Below, in pieces: positions 11,774 to 21,062 of a stretch of 64,000 nucleotides of DNA. The stretch comes from Coprinopsis marcescibilis (Eukaryota; Basidiomycota; Agaricomycetes; Agaricales; Psathyrellaceae). The stretch is from positions 496,001-560,000 of the forward strand of contig ML210146.1 in the NCBI GenBank assembly GCA_004369085.1, given 5' to 3'. The notes beneath the pieces were generated by a model that searched no databases, had not been told where the DNA came from, and saw only the letters and a program-made list of their open reading frames with translations. Numbering within the stretch: position 1 is the first letter of the stretch; each line of letters starts with the position of its first letter. Position numbers and translations under genes: made by a program.

Positions 11774-11778
11774 ATTGG
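11774..11778 (-). promoter_or_regulatory. CCAAT box upstream of the HapX-type gene
   Basis: GCCAAT on the minus strand, 31 bp downstream of the iron-GATA match and 84 bp before the start codon. CCAAT is the site of the HAP2/3/5 complex, the partner that HapX proteins bind. A five-base motif occurs often by chance, so this is suggestive only. Confidence 0.35.
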
Positions 11779-11862
11779 CTCTCGTCCCCCTGCTTCCCAG
11801 ATTGACCGGGGAATGTCCAGCTCTAGCACCCTTTGGGCCACAGGTACTTCCATCTTCTGAAA

Positions 11863-13480
11863 ATGCCTGGCCCCATACTTACCGCCTCGACAGCCTCGAA
11901 AGAATGGGTTATACCTTCGAAGCCTAAACCAGGCAGAAAACCCAAGAAGGATCCACCTGCTAGTACAGCTGGGCAAGACAGCGATGAGGTAGGCTTGATA
12001 AGCGCCATCTCTTGTTGATTCATTCATGGACTTTTACTTGAATCAAGGCCGATGCAAAGGGCAGGCGTGTACAAAATAGGTACTGTCTACGGTAATCTCT
12101 GTTTGCTACGGACGAGTGCTGAGCATCGTCGTCAGGGCTGCGCAGCGGGCCTTCCGCGAACGCAAGCAATCGCAGCTTGCAGAGCTTCAAGCCCGCATAC
12201 AATCCTACGAACAGGGAGAGATAGAACGCAACGTCGCACTGCAAAAGATTGCTAAACGATTGAAGGATGAAAACGACCGGCTGATCCAAGAAAACGCGGC
12301 GTTAAGAGACAAGTTGGCCCAAGCTGAACAGGCGAACCAAAAGGCTGAGACCGAGAAGAAGAGATCCCGGGATGAGTCTCCCAGGTCGCAAACTGGTCAG
12401 GCGAAGAAACGGTCCAAGGCGTCGATGTCGCCAGGCCCCGGATCCCCGATGAACGTGGAGACTTCGCCGCCCGAGATGGTGGTAGAAACACCAATTCCGT
12501 CCTGTTCACCCCCAGACTATATGAGCCCGCAACCAGACATGAGTCCCCCTGGCTTTTCTGACACCCTCAACTTCACTTCCTCGCTCAAACCAGACGGCAC
12601 CTCCAGATTACCTTCCTTTGATTGCGGATTCTGTTCCGATAACTCGCACTGCGTATGCCGCGATGTACTCAACACTTTCAAGAATCACAACATCGCCGAT
12701 TCATCTCTCTCGACTATCAATCCAACAACAACCAATATCCCTCCTCTTTCGAATACCTCCATTCGACCTCGTTCAATTCTAGAGAATCTACCTACCTATC
12801 AGCCGCCCGTTCCTCTTCCCCGTCGTACAGCGAAACCATCCACGAAATCCATCTTCCCTGTCTTCCCAGTACCTTCCGACTCGGAGGGGCAGAGTAACTC
12901 TAACGATCCGACATGCTCTGGAGATCCGTCAAATTGTGGTGCATGTGGCGACGACAGCTTTGGGAAAGCGTTCTGTTCTGCCATTGAGGACAGTCTACTC
13001 TCCCAGGGCACCTGTGAAAATTGCCCTTCGCGGAAACTCAATGGTCCTCTCGATTTAGCCAAGGAAAGCTCGAACACGTCAGATGGGTGCTGCGGTGTTC
13101 CGATGTTCTGTCGTGGCTGCCCCCTTCGGCCAGGTCAAACTACTAGGAAAACCGAGAAGCGGGAGGACTATATACCAACGAATCATGCTTGGAAGCAAAT
13201 AAGGGACCATCCCAATGTCCAGTTCGCCGATCTCACCCTTCTTGCTGAGGTTGTTGCAAGTCGGTCAAGGTGCACCGGGCCCCAGATCGTCATTGGTCCA
13301 CCACCCGAGGAAGAGCACAGTTGGGGTTACGGTGGGTCGACGGGCGGGATCTCTTCTTCAGAGCCTCCCAGACTCGTCCCACAAGATGTCTTACTCGAAT
13401 GTGGTAGACGGAGGGTGAAGGAAGTACATTCTGACGCTGTTCGCGATGCGTTGAGATTGCTGGACGCAAAGTTTACCTGA
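11863..13480 (+). CDS. hapX: HapX-type bZIP iron regulator
   Basis: Transcription factor of about 500 residues encoded by three exons. It starts with the Hap4-like CCAAT-complex binding motif SKEWVIPSKPKPGRKPKK (about residues 12-29). The basic region QNRAAQRAFRERKQ is split by an intron at N52-R53 and is followed by a leucine-zipper coiled coil to about residue 110. Cysteine clusters then occur at about 216-227 (CGFC...CVC), 313-324 (CSGDPSNCGAC), 346-349 (CENC) and 371-381 (CCGVPMFCRGC), resembling the HapX iron-sensing cysteine-rich regions. Known HapX proteins repress iron-consuming genes in starvation and activate iron storage in excess. The promoter has an iron-GATA site and a CCAAT box. 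Separate from a plain AP-1 factor by the N-terminal motif. Its stop lies 55 bp from the convergent PPR stop. Confidence 0.9.
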
Positions 13481-13535
13481 TGTATTATTAATTACGTTGT
13501 ATACTTTACTTAGGATAACAATTGACACCAACAAA

Positions 13536-16028
13536 TTAGTTCTGCGCCCTCTTCGCAACATTAGAGCAAGGTCGTATCCTCTCCTTCCACGGCCGATGGC
13601 TAGCATCCTTCCTTGACCGCAGCCTATCCCATTCTTTCACCAAATCCCCTAGCTTGAGGTGAAGCTCAAGCCTTCGTTCGGTTGAAATAGGTTTCAACTG
13701 AATGCCGGGGTTCGAATAAAGTTGCCTGAACTTTTCTGCCAGCTCGAACAGCGTACTTGACGCCAACTGGGACGGAAATGGCTGGATATATTCCCACAAC
13801 GAGACGAGTACCCGTTTGGCCATCCCACCCGCGTTCGCAGCGTAAAAGGCACCTACCACGGCGTCTATCGAAGGAACATCGGGCCCTAGTCCCTGGTCAA
13901 CCATCTGCTGGAATGTCCGCAACGCTTCATCGGGTCGACGTCTGCGACCATGCGCCGTGATCAAGATCGTGTACAGGACGACGGAAGGCATGACTCCGTG
14001 ACTCTGCGCCGTTTCGAAGACCTTGTGAGCTGCTCGAGCATCCCCAGTAATCGCACAACCTTCCATCAAAGCCGCGAAATGATACGCGTTGGGTTGCATC
14101 CCGCGGGCAAGCATTGCTTGAAAGACTTCCTGCGCTGCCTTCATGTCCTTCCTGATGACGGCTTCGAATCGAACTCGCATGCTGAGCGTCCCGGGATCAG
14201 GTTTGATGCCTTTGTCGTCCAAGACTTTGAAAAATGGCCTCGACAGCAGGTTGTAAAATCTGTAAGGGGGGTATTCAATTCCTGCGAATATGTCGAAATT
14301 GTTCACGTGGGGATCTCCGCTGGGTGTCGATGGGCGTCGAGCCGTCGCCGGAAACTTCGACGCGTTCCAACCGAGGCTCCACGCGTTAGACTTCTCAGTG
14401 CGGAGGATAGACCGGAAGATGACCCGCAGATGTTTTGGCGAGGCCGTTAGGCGAGTGTCGGATAGAGAATACAACAGGCGTATCAAAGTACGAGGTCGAG
14501 CCTTCTCCACGTATTCGACATGGGATAAAATGACGTCCAGAGTTCGAGTGTCGGGCTGCACTTTATTCACTTCCATAATCCGTAAAACTTGAATGGCGCC
14601 GTCAATACCGTGCGATGAGAGAATGCCGAGAATGAGCGAGTTGAAAATCTTCACGGTCGGTTTCATACCCGGGACATGTACTTCAAAGAAAGGTACATCC
14701 CAAGAACCAGAGTAGATCGGTTCGAACAATGAGCGAGGCGTTGCTTCAGAGTCGCATATGCCTATCACTAATTGAACGGCCAAATCTGGTCTGTTTCCGA
14801 CAAAGCACGCGTGGATCAGAGCGGTGACGACGTGTGCTGTTGGTACAACACCTTGCGCTATCATGCAATGGAGGAGTTGGAGGGCCCCACCAAAGTTCCG
14901 CCTTGCGCTGCAATAATGCATCAGCACCGCGAATGTCGAGGCATTGGGTTGAAGAGGTTTAGGAAGACGGATAGGTGGCATAGAGAATTGGTGCGCTGAT
15001 CTAACCGCCTCGCCATCGGTGTTTTCGCCAAACAAGGCGGCGGTGACGACCTCGACGCTTGTTTGTTCGAAGAGGGAAAGGATGCGGAGAGCGTTTTGGA
15101 GGTCTTTGTTGTCGAGATGACCGCGAAGAAGGTTGTTCAGAACAGCGAGTTGAGTAGATTGGGGCATCAATGGTAGATGTTCTAGTGCCCGTTCTTCGAC
15201 ATTTGCATCCCCACCGAGAGAGCGATACGACTGCGCGATCACCGCGTGAGTTGAAGCATCCAAAGGAATGCAAGCTTTCTCCATCTGCTCCAAGCAAGAT
15301 TTGGCGCCGAGCAGGTCGTGGTTGCGAAGATAAGCCTTGAGAAGAAGATGGAAGGTGATTCGGTTGGGTTTTGCGCCGTATTCTTCGAACTCTTGCAGTA
15401 GTGCCCCTAGCTGTCGAAATTCCGATGTTTCGAGGAGTGCCCGAGCGCGCCAATTGAGCAAACGGGCTGTAGAGCGCCCGGTGGACATCTGGGCGAAGGA
15501 AACCGTTCGAAGGACAAGATCCCACCTGGAGGCTTCCGTGAAGTGGAAACATATATTTGTGAAGAGTTGGTCGTTCAGCTGCAAGCCATAGTCGTGTGCG
15601 AATCGCAACGCTTCGATGGTGTCTTGGGGGGTGTCGGAGGTGGCAAGTCCGTTGATGAGATAACCAAACGTTTTGGGGCTGTTGGTATAGGGTGCAAGAA
15701 GCGGTTGCGACCTGACCAGCTGGACTGCATTTTCCTTTCCCTTTCTCTTGCGGTAATCCTTGAGGATTTGCTTCAAAATGGCCACACAGCCTGCCTTTCC
15801 TACGCGGTCGCTCTGCTTGTACGGAGAATCCAAGCGCTTTGGGATTTGAGAAAGTGGCGAAGGTGAAGACGTGGGGCATGCAACTGCCGCCGTGGAATGT
15901 GTTCGGAGTTGTGGAAAAGCCTTGACGGTGGTGCAATTCGCGAGATTGCATGCTAAAGAGATTTCCCAAAGCTTGAGTTTGTGCCTGTGAGCAAGCAGTA
16001 TAGTCTTGAGCATGGACAGCAGGGACAA
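13536..16028 (-). CDS. Pentatricopeptide-repeat (PPR) protein, probably mitochondrial
   Basis: A single uninterrupted frame of 830 codons, unusual in this intron-rich window. The N-terminus (MSLLSMLKTILLAHRHK, basic, no acids for the first 20 residues) reads as a mitochondrial presequence. PPR-type helix pairs follow in several blocks, for example PNRITFHLLLKAYLRNHDLL, PNASTFAVLMHYCSARRNF, PNAYHFAALMEGCAITGDA and PSVVLYTILITAHGRRRRPD. Fungal PPR proteins bind organelle transcripts for processing, stability or translation; which RNA is targeted cannot be told. A basic C-terminus ends KRAQN. An overlapping 360-codon frame in the same region (15001-16083) is a shadow. Start chosen as the first ATG of the frame; M6 is possible. 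Confidence 0.85.
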   Translation of the reverse strand: MSLLSMLKTILLAHRHKLKLWEISLACNLANCTTVKAFPQLRTHSTAAVACPTSSPSPLSQIPKRLDSPYKQSDRVGKAGCVAILKQILKDYRKRKGKENAVQLVRSQPLLAPYTNSPKTFGYLINGLATSDTPQDTIEALRFAHDYGLQLNDQLFTNICFHFTEASRWDLVLRTVSFAQMSTGRSTARLLNWRARALLETSEFRQLGALLQEFEEYGAKPNRITFHLLLKAYLRNHDLLGAKSCLEQMEKACIPLDASTHAVIAQSYRSLGGDANVEERALEHLPLMPQSTQLAVLNNLLRGHLDNKDLQNALRILSLFEQTSVEVVTAALFGENTDGEAVRSAHQFSMPPIRLPKPLQPNASTFAVLMHYCSARRNFGGALQLLHCMIAQGVVPTAHVVTALIHACFVGNRPDLAVQLVIGICDSEATPRSLFEPIYSGSWDVPFFEVHVPGMKPTVKIFNSLILGILSSHGIDGAIQVLRIMEVNKVQPDTRTLDVILSHVEYVEKARPRTLIRLLYSLSDTRLTASPKHLRVIFRSILRTEKSNAWSLGWNASKFPATARRPSTPSGDPHVNNFDIFAGIEYPPYRFYNLLSRPFFKVLDDKGIKPDPGTLSMRVRFEAVIRKDMKAAQEVFQAMLARGMQPNAYHFAALMEGCAITGDARAAHKVFETAQSHGVMPSVVLYTILITAHGRRRRPDEALRTFQQMVDQGLGPDVPSIDAVVGAFYAANAGGMAKRVLVSLWEYIQPFPSQLASSTLFELAEKFRQLYSNPGIQLKPISTERRLELHLKLGDLVKEWDRLRSRKDASHRPWKERIRPCSNVAKRAQN

Positions 16029-16239
16029 CGTCCGACTGCTTGTTCACTGTCCTGAAATCAGTCAGGTAATTGGGAAGAGGCAAGGTGAATACTAACCCTA
16101 TACAAATGAGTAGAGTGCTTGCATAGAATACCAGCCGAAACGCGCAAAGTAGCTATAAAGCCTACGACAAAGCTCTGAGGACGACGCCAGCGACAAATGC
16201 CAGCTAATTTCCCAGTATTTTCCTTTTCCTCCCGCCAAG

Positions 16240-16254
16240 TCACGTGAGACGCGT
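16240..16254. promoter_or_regulatory. E-box TCACGTGA next to MluI box ACGCGT
   Basis: TCACGTGA at 16240-16247 and ACGCGT at 16249-16254, one base apart, about 215 bp upstream of the PPR start and 22 bp past the XRCC2 stop. The same pair occurs at 1796-1812. Regulatory role is inferred from motif identity alone. Confidence 0.4.
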
Positions 16255-16275
16255 CGAGTCCAGGCCTCCCCAAAA

Positions 16276-17349
16276 TCAGAATGAAATTCCATTCCCAGAG
16301 ATTCTGTACACTACTACACTGTCCATATCTAAAGTTCTGGCAGTGCGTATGTATCCGACGAAGGATTCCTCTTGTCTGCCTTGTACGCTGAGCTCGAGTT
16401 GTTCTGGCAACCACCCTTCCCTTCCGCGGGCAGTTGTAATTTGGGTATCGACGCTGAAATCCGAGTTCGTCACGCCGGTCTGCCCTTCGAAGGATGAGTT
16501 TGTAAGGGAATCCAGGTGTTGTCGATAGAGGACACCCCAATTGGATACAAGTATCATAGGCGCTAGTGACTGTCGGATGGATTGTAGATGATTCACAACT
16601 TGACGTTGCGGATTGATTGAGGGCATGCTTGGCTTCCTTGAGCCTATGCGCTCGGCAAGAAAGCGGTCTGGCCAGTGGAACGCACTCATGGAGTCGATGG
16701 CGACCAATCCTAGCCCAATAGTTGGAAACCGGTTTGCAAGGTATTTGGGCACGTTGGCGAGTGAGGTCGCCAGTTCCAAGGTTGTTTTAGGTCGAATTAC
16801 ACAGAGTCGGGCCAGGCATGCTTCAACCATTGCTGGCAGCATTGTTGTAGATGCATGAGCAAAACGCTGCAAGAGTATTTGCTTGAAGCGTCGAATGTCG
16901 AAAGTGTCATCAACATCAAACAGGAATGCAGCCTTTTCCCATCCTCCTAGCGGAAGGGAGCCTACAAACCGAGGAGTTATGCAAATGGTGAGAAGATAGT
17001 AGATGATGTGGGTTTTGCCAGACGCTGGTGGACCTTGTATTTCCAAGACTTGATGATGAGGTTTGATACCAGATGCCCTACAGCAGGCATCCAGCCCATG
17101 AATCCCCGTCGAAAATCCTGTTTCTGCTGGAGATGAATTGGGTCAGCATCGAGAAGGGTGCTAGAGGTTGCCTCGAGTAGTTACATTCTCCGGCAACCGA
17201 TGTGAGCAACTGAAAATTAGCTTTAGAATGCACTAGTCAGGGGCTAGAATTACATGTAAGAGCGATTCTGAATGAATTTGGTCAATGATTGGATTAGACT
17301 ACCAAGACATGAGTTTGAGTGAAATCGGGACAGAATTATGCCGTACCAT
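16276..17349 (-). CDS. XRCC2-like RAD51 paralogue
   Basis: A RecA-fold ATPase. The large last exon begins inside VLEIQGPPASGKTH, which contains the Walker A motif GPPASGKT, followed by AAFLFDVDDTFDIRRF (the XRCC2-type segment after Walker A) and the Walker B-like GLGLVAIDSMSAFHW. Upstream exons give LLTSVAGE and SETGFSTGIHGLDAC, the lead-in expected of a RAD51 paralogue. In animals and plants XRCC2 works in the BCDX2 complex in homologous recombination; budding yeast lacks a clear one. The start is uncertain: the best reading is ATG at 17349-17347 directly followed by a GT donor, so that the first exon codes only Met and the next begins SNPIIDQIHSES. The C-terminal KGRQEE/YRISGNGISF end is intact. 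Divergent from the gene at 17512. Confidence 0.75.
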
Positions 17350-17470
17350 GTCATGACTGGCAGAAAGAAAGCTGGGGTCCAAATAATAGAAGTGGGCTAT
17401 GCCTGCGTTTGATCTGAGCCGTCACCATACCTTCCACTTTCTACCTATTTTTCCTTCTTTTTCGTCTCTC

Positions 17471-17477
17471 TATAAAC
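17471..17477 (+). promoter_or_regulatory. TATA-like box with CT-rich leader
   Basis: TATAAAC at 17471-17477, inside a pyrimidine-rich stretch running from about 17435 to 17508 directly before the ATG at 17512. CT-rich leaders are common in front of well-expressed fungal genes. It lies only about 35 bp from the start codon, so either the 5' UTR is very short or the box is not the true TATA element. Confidence 0.35.
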
Positions 17478-17511
17478 ACTAGCTTCCTCTTTTTCTTTTT
17501 CACCTTTCAAA

Positions 17512-19862
17512 ATGTCGACGGTGTCACCAAAACCCGCTATCACTAAGCGCTCGACGGCGTCGCCGACAGCGAGCCCACCTGCAATGCGGGGCACTGGCAC
17601 TGCGCGTCAATCGTCGCTTGCGACACCTGTACCCCGACGACGACCACCATCCAAGGTTATTTCTACGCCACAGTCCAATGGTGACACCCGGGACGCCACA
17701 GTTCTTAAGCAAGAGACAGACAAGAACGAACAGGTTCGTTGCTATCTCGTTCCTCCGTCGTTACTGGCCAGTCTAATCGTTCATTTCAGTTACTCTTGCA
17801 AGTGCAGGACAAGGAGCAAACGATCGGGGCTCTCACCACAGAGAACAACAATATCAGCTCTGCCCTCAATGCTGCTGAGACCCGCCTCGCAGAACTCTAT
17901 GCTGAACAGTCTCGGTGGGAAATGGAACTGGCTCAACGAATAGAGGTCGCAGAGAAGCTCAGAGAGCAATTGCGGGAGGTTGAGAAGGAGAAGAGGGATG
18001 TACAGCGCAGATATAACGAACAAGTATGTGGATTTCAGGCTACTTTACATATGCTAACTAACTCCCTCCAGACAGCCACTTTCGACGCTGAACGACAATC
18101 TTTTTATGATAATGAACAACATCTCAAGTCCCGGATTCAGTCACTGTCTCAAGCACGCAAACGTGCAGAAACAATCAGCAAGTACAGTCCACCTGCCGTA
18201 GAGGAAACTTTTATAAAGGAGGAGCCCAAGTCTGCCCCACTCGAAACTGCCAAGTCGACAGCCACGCAGCCAGATTACAATGACCCCGACAATGAACCTG
18301 TCGAAATGACTGCTTTGAAATTGGAGTTATCGACTCTCTCGACATCGTACGCGTCGATGCAAAGTACTCTGCTCATGTTGCAGTCCCAACTTGTTGACTT
18401 GAAGCGAGTTAACCAGGGACTGCAGGAAGAGAACGAGAGCTACATGATTCTGCTTCGGGAGAAGACCCTCAGTGGTCAGTTCGACTTGATGAAACAAGTA
18501 GGGGGAACTAGCGGGAGTAGTGATGATGAAGACGACGAAGATGACCACGGCAAGGGCGTCGATGATCGGAGTCTCCATAGCATTGGCCGTAGCACCCTCG
18601 ACAGGGTGGAAGAAGAACCAGAGGCATCGGTTGGCAAGACTTTGGAGTCCGAATTCGCGGATCTCGACGTGTCCACATCACCCCGCAGTTCCCGTCAACC
18701 CAGCCGACAAGGGAGGAAGCGCACAAGTTCCAGCGCTGCGCCGCGTGGCGAATCGCTGGCCGACTTGCCTATCACCGGACCTGGCCTTGATCTCGCAGCC
18801 GAACTTGGGCGCGCAGAGAACAAGGATATCTTGGATGGCAATTTCGTCGACGTCAATGTGAACGTCAACGGCAACCAGCCTGGCTCTAAGCGATTGAAGA
18901 AATCCTCTATCAAGGCATCTGAGGAGGAAGACATCGTCTCGGCAAACATTGACGCTCTTAGATCAGAGGTCAAATCTCTCAAAGACGCCAATAAGGCCCT
19001 CTCTCTTTATGCCTCCAAGATCCTTGATCGTATCATCGCGCAAGATGGATTTGAACACGTACTTGCCGCTGATTATGAGCAGGAACCAAAGACACCCTCT
19101 GTGGCGACACCGGCGGCACCTCCAAAGGCGTCTCCACTCAAACCACGTCCCCAGTCCGTTTTTATCTCCCGTACACCTTCGTCCCCGGCGCCTGCTACAC
19201 CCACGAAGGCCACAACTCCCAGGCCATCAGCCAAGGCAAATCGCCGTTCGCTATCATTCGACTGGAAAACGTTCTCGTTTAGTACTGAGCCGAAACCGGA
19301 GCCGGCTAGTAGTAACCTCCGGCCTCTCACCTTGAAGCCTGGAGCTAGCCCTGTCGTTACAGGTGGCAGGAAGCTTGAGACGCAGGAAGACGATGAAGAT
19401 CGCAGAGAGAGAGAGCGACTCGCGGCGACCATGAAGTTAATGGGGATTCAACCTCAGACATCCGTCCATACGGGGCCTTTAGCTCGCGCAGAAAACCGTT
19501 CTGATTCGCCCTCCCGTGCCAACCGTCGGGTTTCTTTGTGGGGTGGAAGGAAGGACAGCTCAGATGCAGCCTCTCTCGATTCTCGACGTTCCACGGATTC
19601 ATCTCGCATTGGTCTTGGCCATGGTTCTAATTTAACTCAAGAAGCGTTGGAGCAAGTGGAAGCGCAGAACAGTCTGGCCGCACTTGACGCCCGGGAACGC
19701 AACCTCACCGACGAGATTGCCAAAGGCTCCAGCGGAGGGTTCACAGAAATTGCTCCTCGTGGCGTTGGGAGGCGGAGCCGTCGTAGTGCAGGTGGAAGCG
19801 GTAGTGGCAGCACGGTCTTTAGTGCCGGGATGAGTGCTGACGGGGACGAAGAGAAGCGGTGA
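17512..19862 (+). CDS. Fungal coiled-coil protein, function unknown
   Basis: Three exons (introns about 17733-17788 and 18024-18071) encode roughly 750 residues. The N-terminus is a Ser/Thr/Pro-rich, basic, disordered stretch (residues 1-70). A long coiled coil follows (DKEQTIGALTTENNNISSAL to RYNEQ, then DNEQHLKSRIQSLSQARKR), and then a second coiled coil with the striking segment LVDLKRVNQGLQEENESYMI. The rest is acidic and disordered with a third coiled piece (ANIDALRSEVKSLKDANKAL) and ends with a charged helix (DRRERERLAATMKLMGI). I do not recognise a named family. Length, coils and basic tails suggest a cytoskeletal or scaffold protein, which is only a guess. Divergent from the XRCC2-like gene; convergent with SLX9. 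Confidence 0.8.
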
Positions 19863-20081
19863 TGACCTATTTTCACGATTTTTAACTCGACTGCGGGACT
19901 TTGTATACTCGATACCTAATTGGTATTCGGTGTTATAGATCTCCATGTAATGATACCCGACATATTGTTTGGATATGCTACTCTTTTGTGTGTGTGTAAT
20001 GGCGCATTGCTGGGCTGGTGGATAGAAGTTATTGTACAGAATATATAATCACTTTCTTCCCTGAAATATTAATCACCTATG

Positions 20082-20918
20082 CTATGAGGTAGGAGCTTCG
20101 CGCTTGACCAGCGAATTTTGAGCATGTAGCCGGACAGTGCTAAACGGATTTGTAGAGAACGTAGGGTTCGTAAGGATAAGCGGTTGCCGAAGACGCTCCA
20201 ATTGTCTGTCTCGTGGCTCAGTATGGAATATAGAGATGATGCACTCGTAAAAGACATACAGAAGGCGCTTCCTCTGCGAATCCCGCAGGGTGGCTGCCTT
20301 ACCTTCCCCGATCTTCAGCGACTTTGAAGTGGCAGCCTTTGAGTTGGTGTTAGTGTTCATTTCTTTGCCTGTACTGTCGAGGACCTCTGAAGGTCCTTCG
20401 GCCTCTGCAAGAGCATCCAGGGCCATCTGGATGTCAGATAGGCCACTCGCCAACTGTTCTTTAGCCTTCTTCTTCATTCGTTTTTCGTGAGATTTTGAAT
20501 GCGTAGTCCGTGATAGTTCTAATTCTAATTCACAAAAACCTTCAGAGTAGAAGCGAGGAACAAGCCAAATTTACACCTACTATTGAGGAACGCCTCTTTC
20601 TTAGAAGCACTTTTCTCCTTCTTCGTCATAGTGTGCACATCTTCTGTTGGAGTGCTTGCTTGCGGAATGGCTTCCACCTAATACCAAGTTAGCGAACAAG
20701 CCCTGACCGCATTGCAAGTACGGAGTTGGGCCTTACGGTTGCGTCCAACCCTGAGCCAAGTTCGATGTGTTGCACGGCATTGTCTTGAACGGCAAACTGG
20801 CGTTTAGCCAATTTTACGGATGAGTGGTGAACTTGTCCACGGGTGCGACGATCTTTCGGCTGTAGGAAATTTGTTTCATTCTTAGTTGAGAAAGAGCGGA
20901 TACACAAACGCCTACCAT
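20082..20918 (-). CDS. SLX9: SLX9-like ribosome biogenesis factor
   Basis: A short nucleolar protein involved in 40S precursor processing and export. Exons join as M | PKDRRTRGQVHHSSVKLAK... | VEAIPQAST...KKEKSASKKEAFLN | KLSRTTHSKSHEKRMKKKAK... | QLERLRQPLILTNPTF, ending VKREAPTS. The block KKEAFLNKL...SKSHEKRMKKKAKEQLASGL and the C-terminal ERLRQPLILTNPTFSTNPF are the two conserved SLX9 parts. The first coding exon is just the ATG at 20916-20918, followed at once by a GT donor. Four introns, about 190 residues. Convergent with the coiled-coil gene (219 bp between stops). Confidence 0.82.
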
Positions 20919-21062
20919 GGTGGTGGCCGTAGGAAAGAAAGTGAGCAAAAGACGCCGCTTACCATAATCAGACGCTGACTCAGTAGCTGCTTAGCACCAT
21001 GTTGAATAACCGAATGCTAAGAACAGTGTCTTGTCCAATTCTAATGTAAATCAAGCTGTAAC

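Larger units (their letters stand above)
11564..11862. other. 299-bp region between eIF3b and the HapX-type gene
   Basis: Holds the eIF3b 3' UTR and the HapX promoter. The part next to HapX carries an iron-GATA match (11735-11743) and a CCAAT box on the minus strand (11774-11778). No gene seen. Confidence 0.6.

Noticed and set aside
15001..16083. 360-codon minus-strand frame overlapping the PPR gene
   Set aside because: It is a shadow in another frame of the 830-codon PPR frame; its composition is random-like and it lacks PPR motifs.
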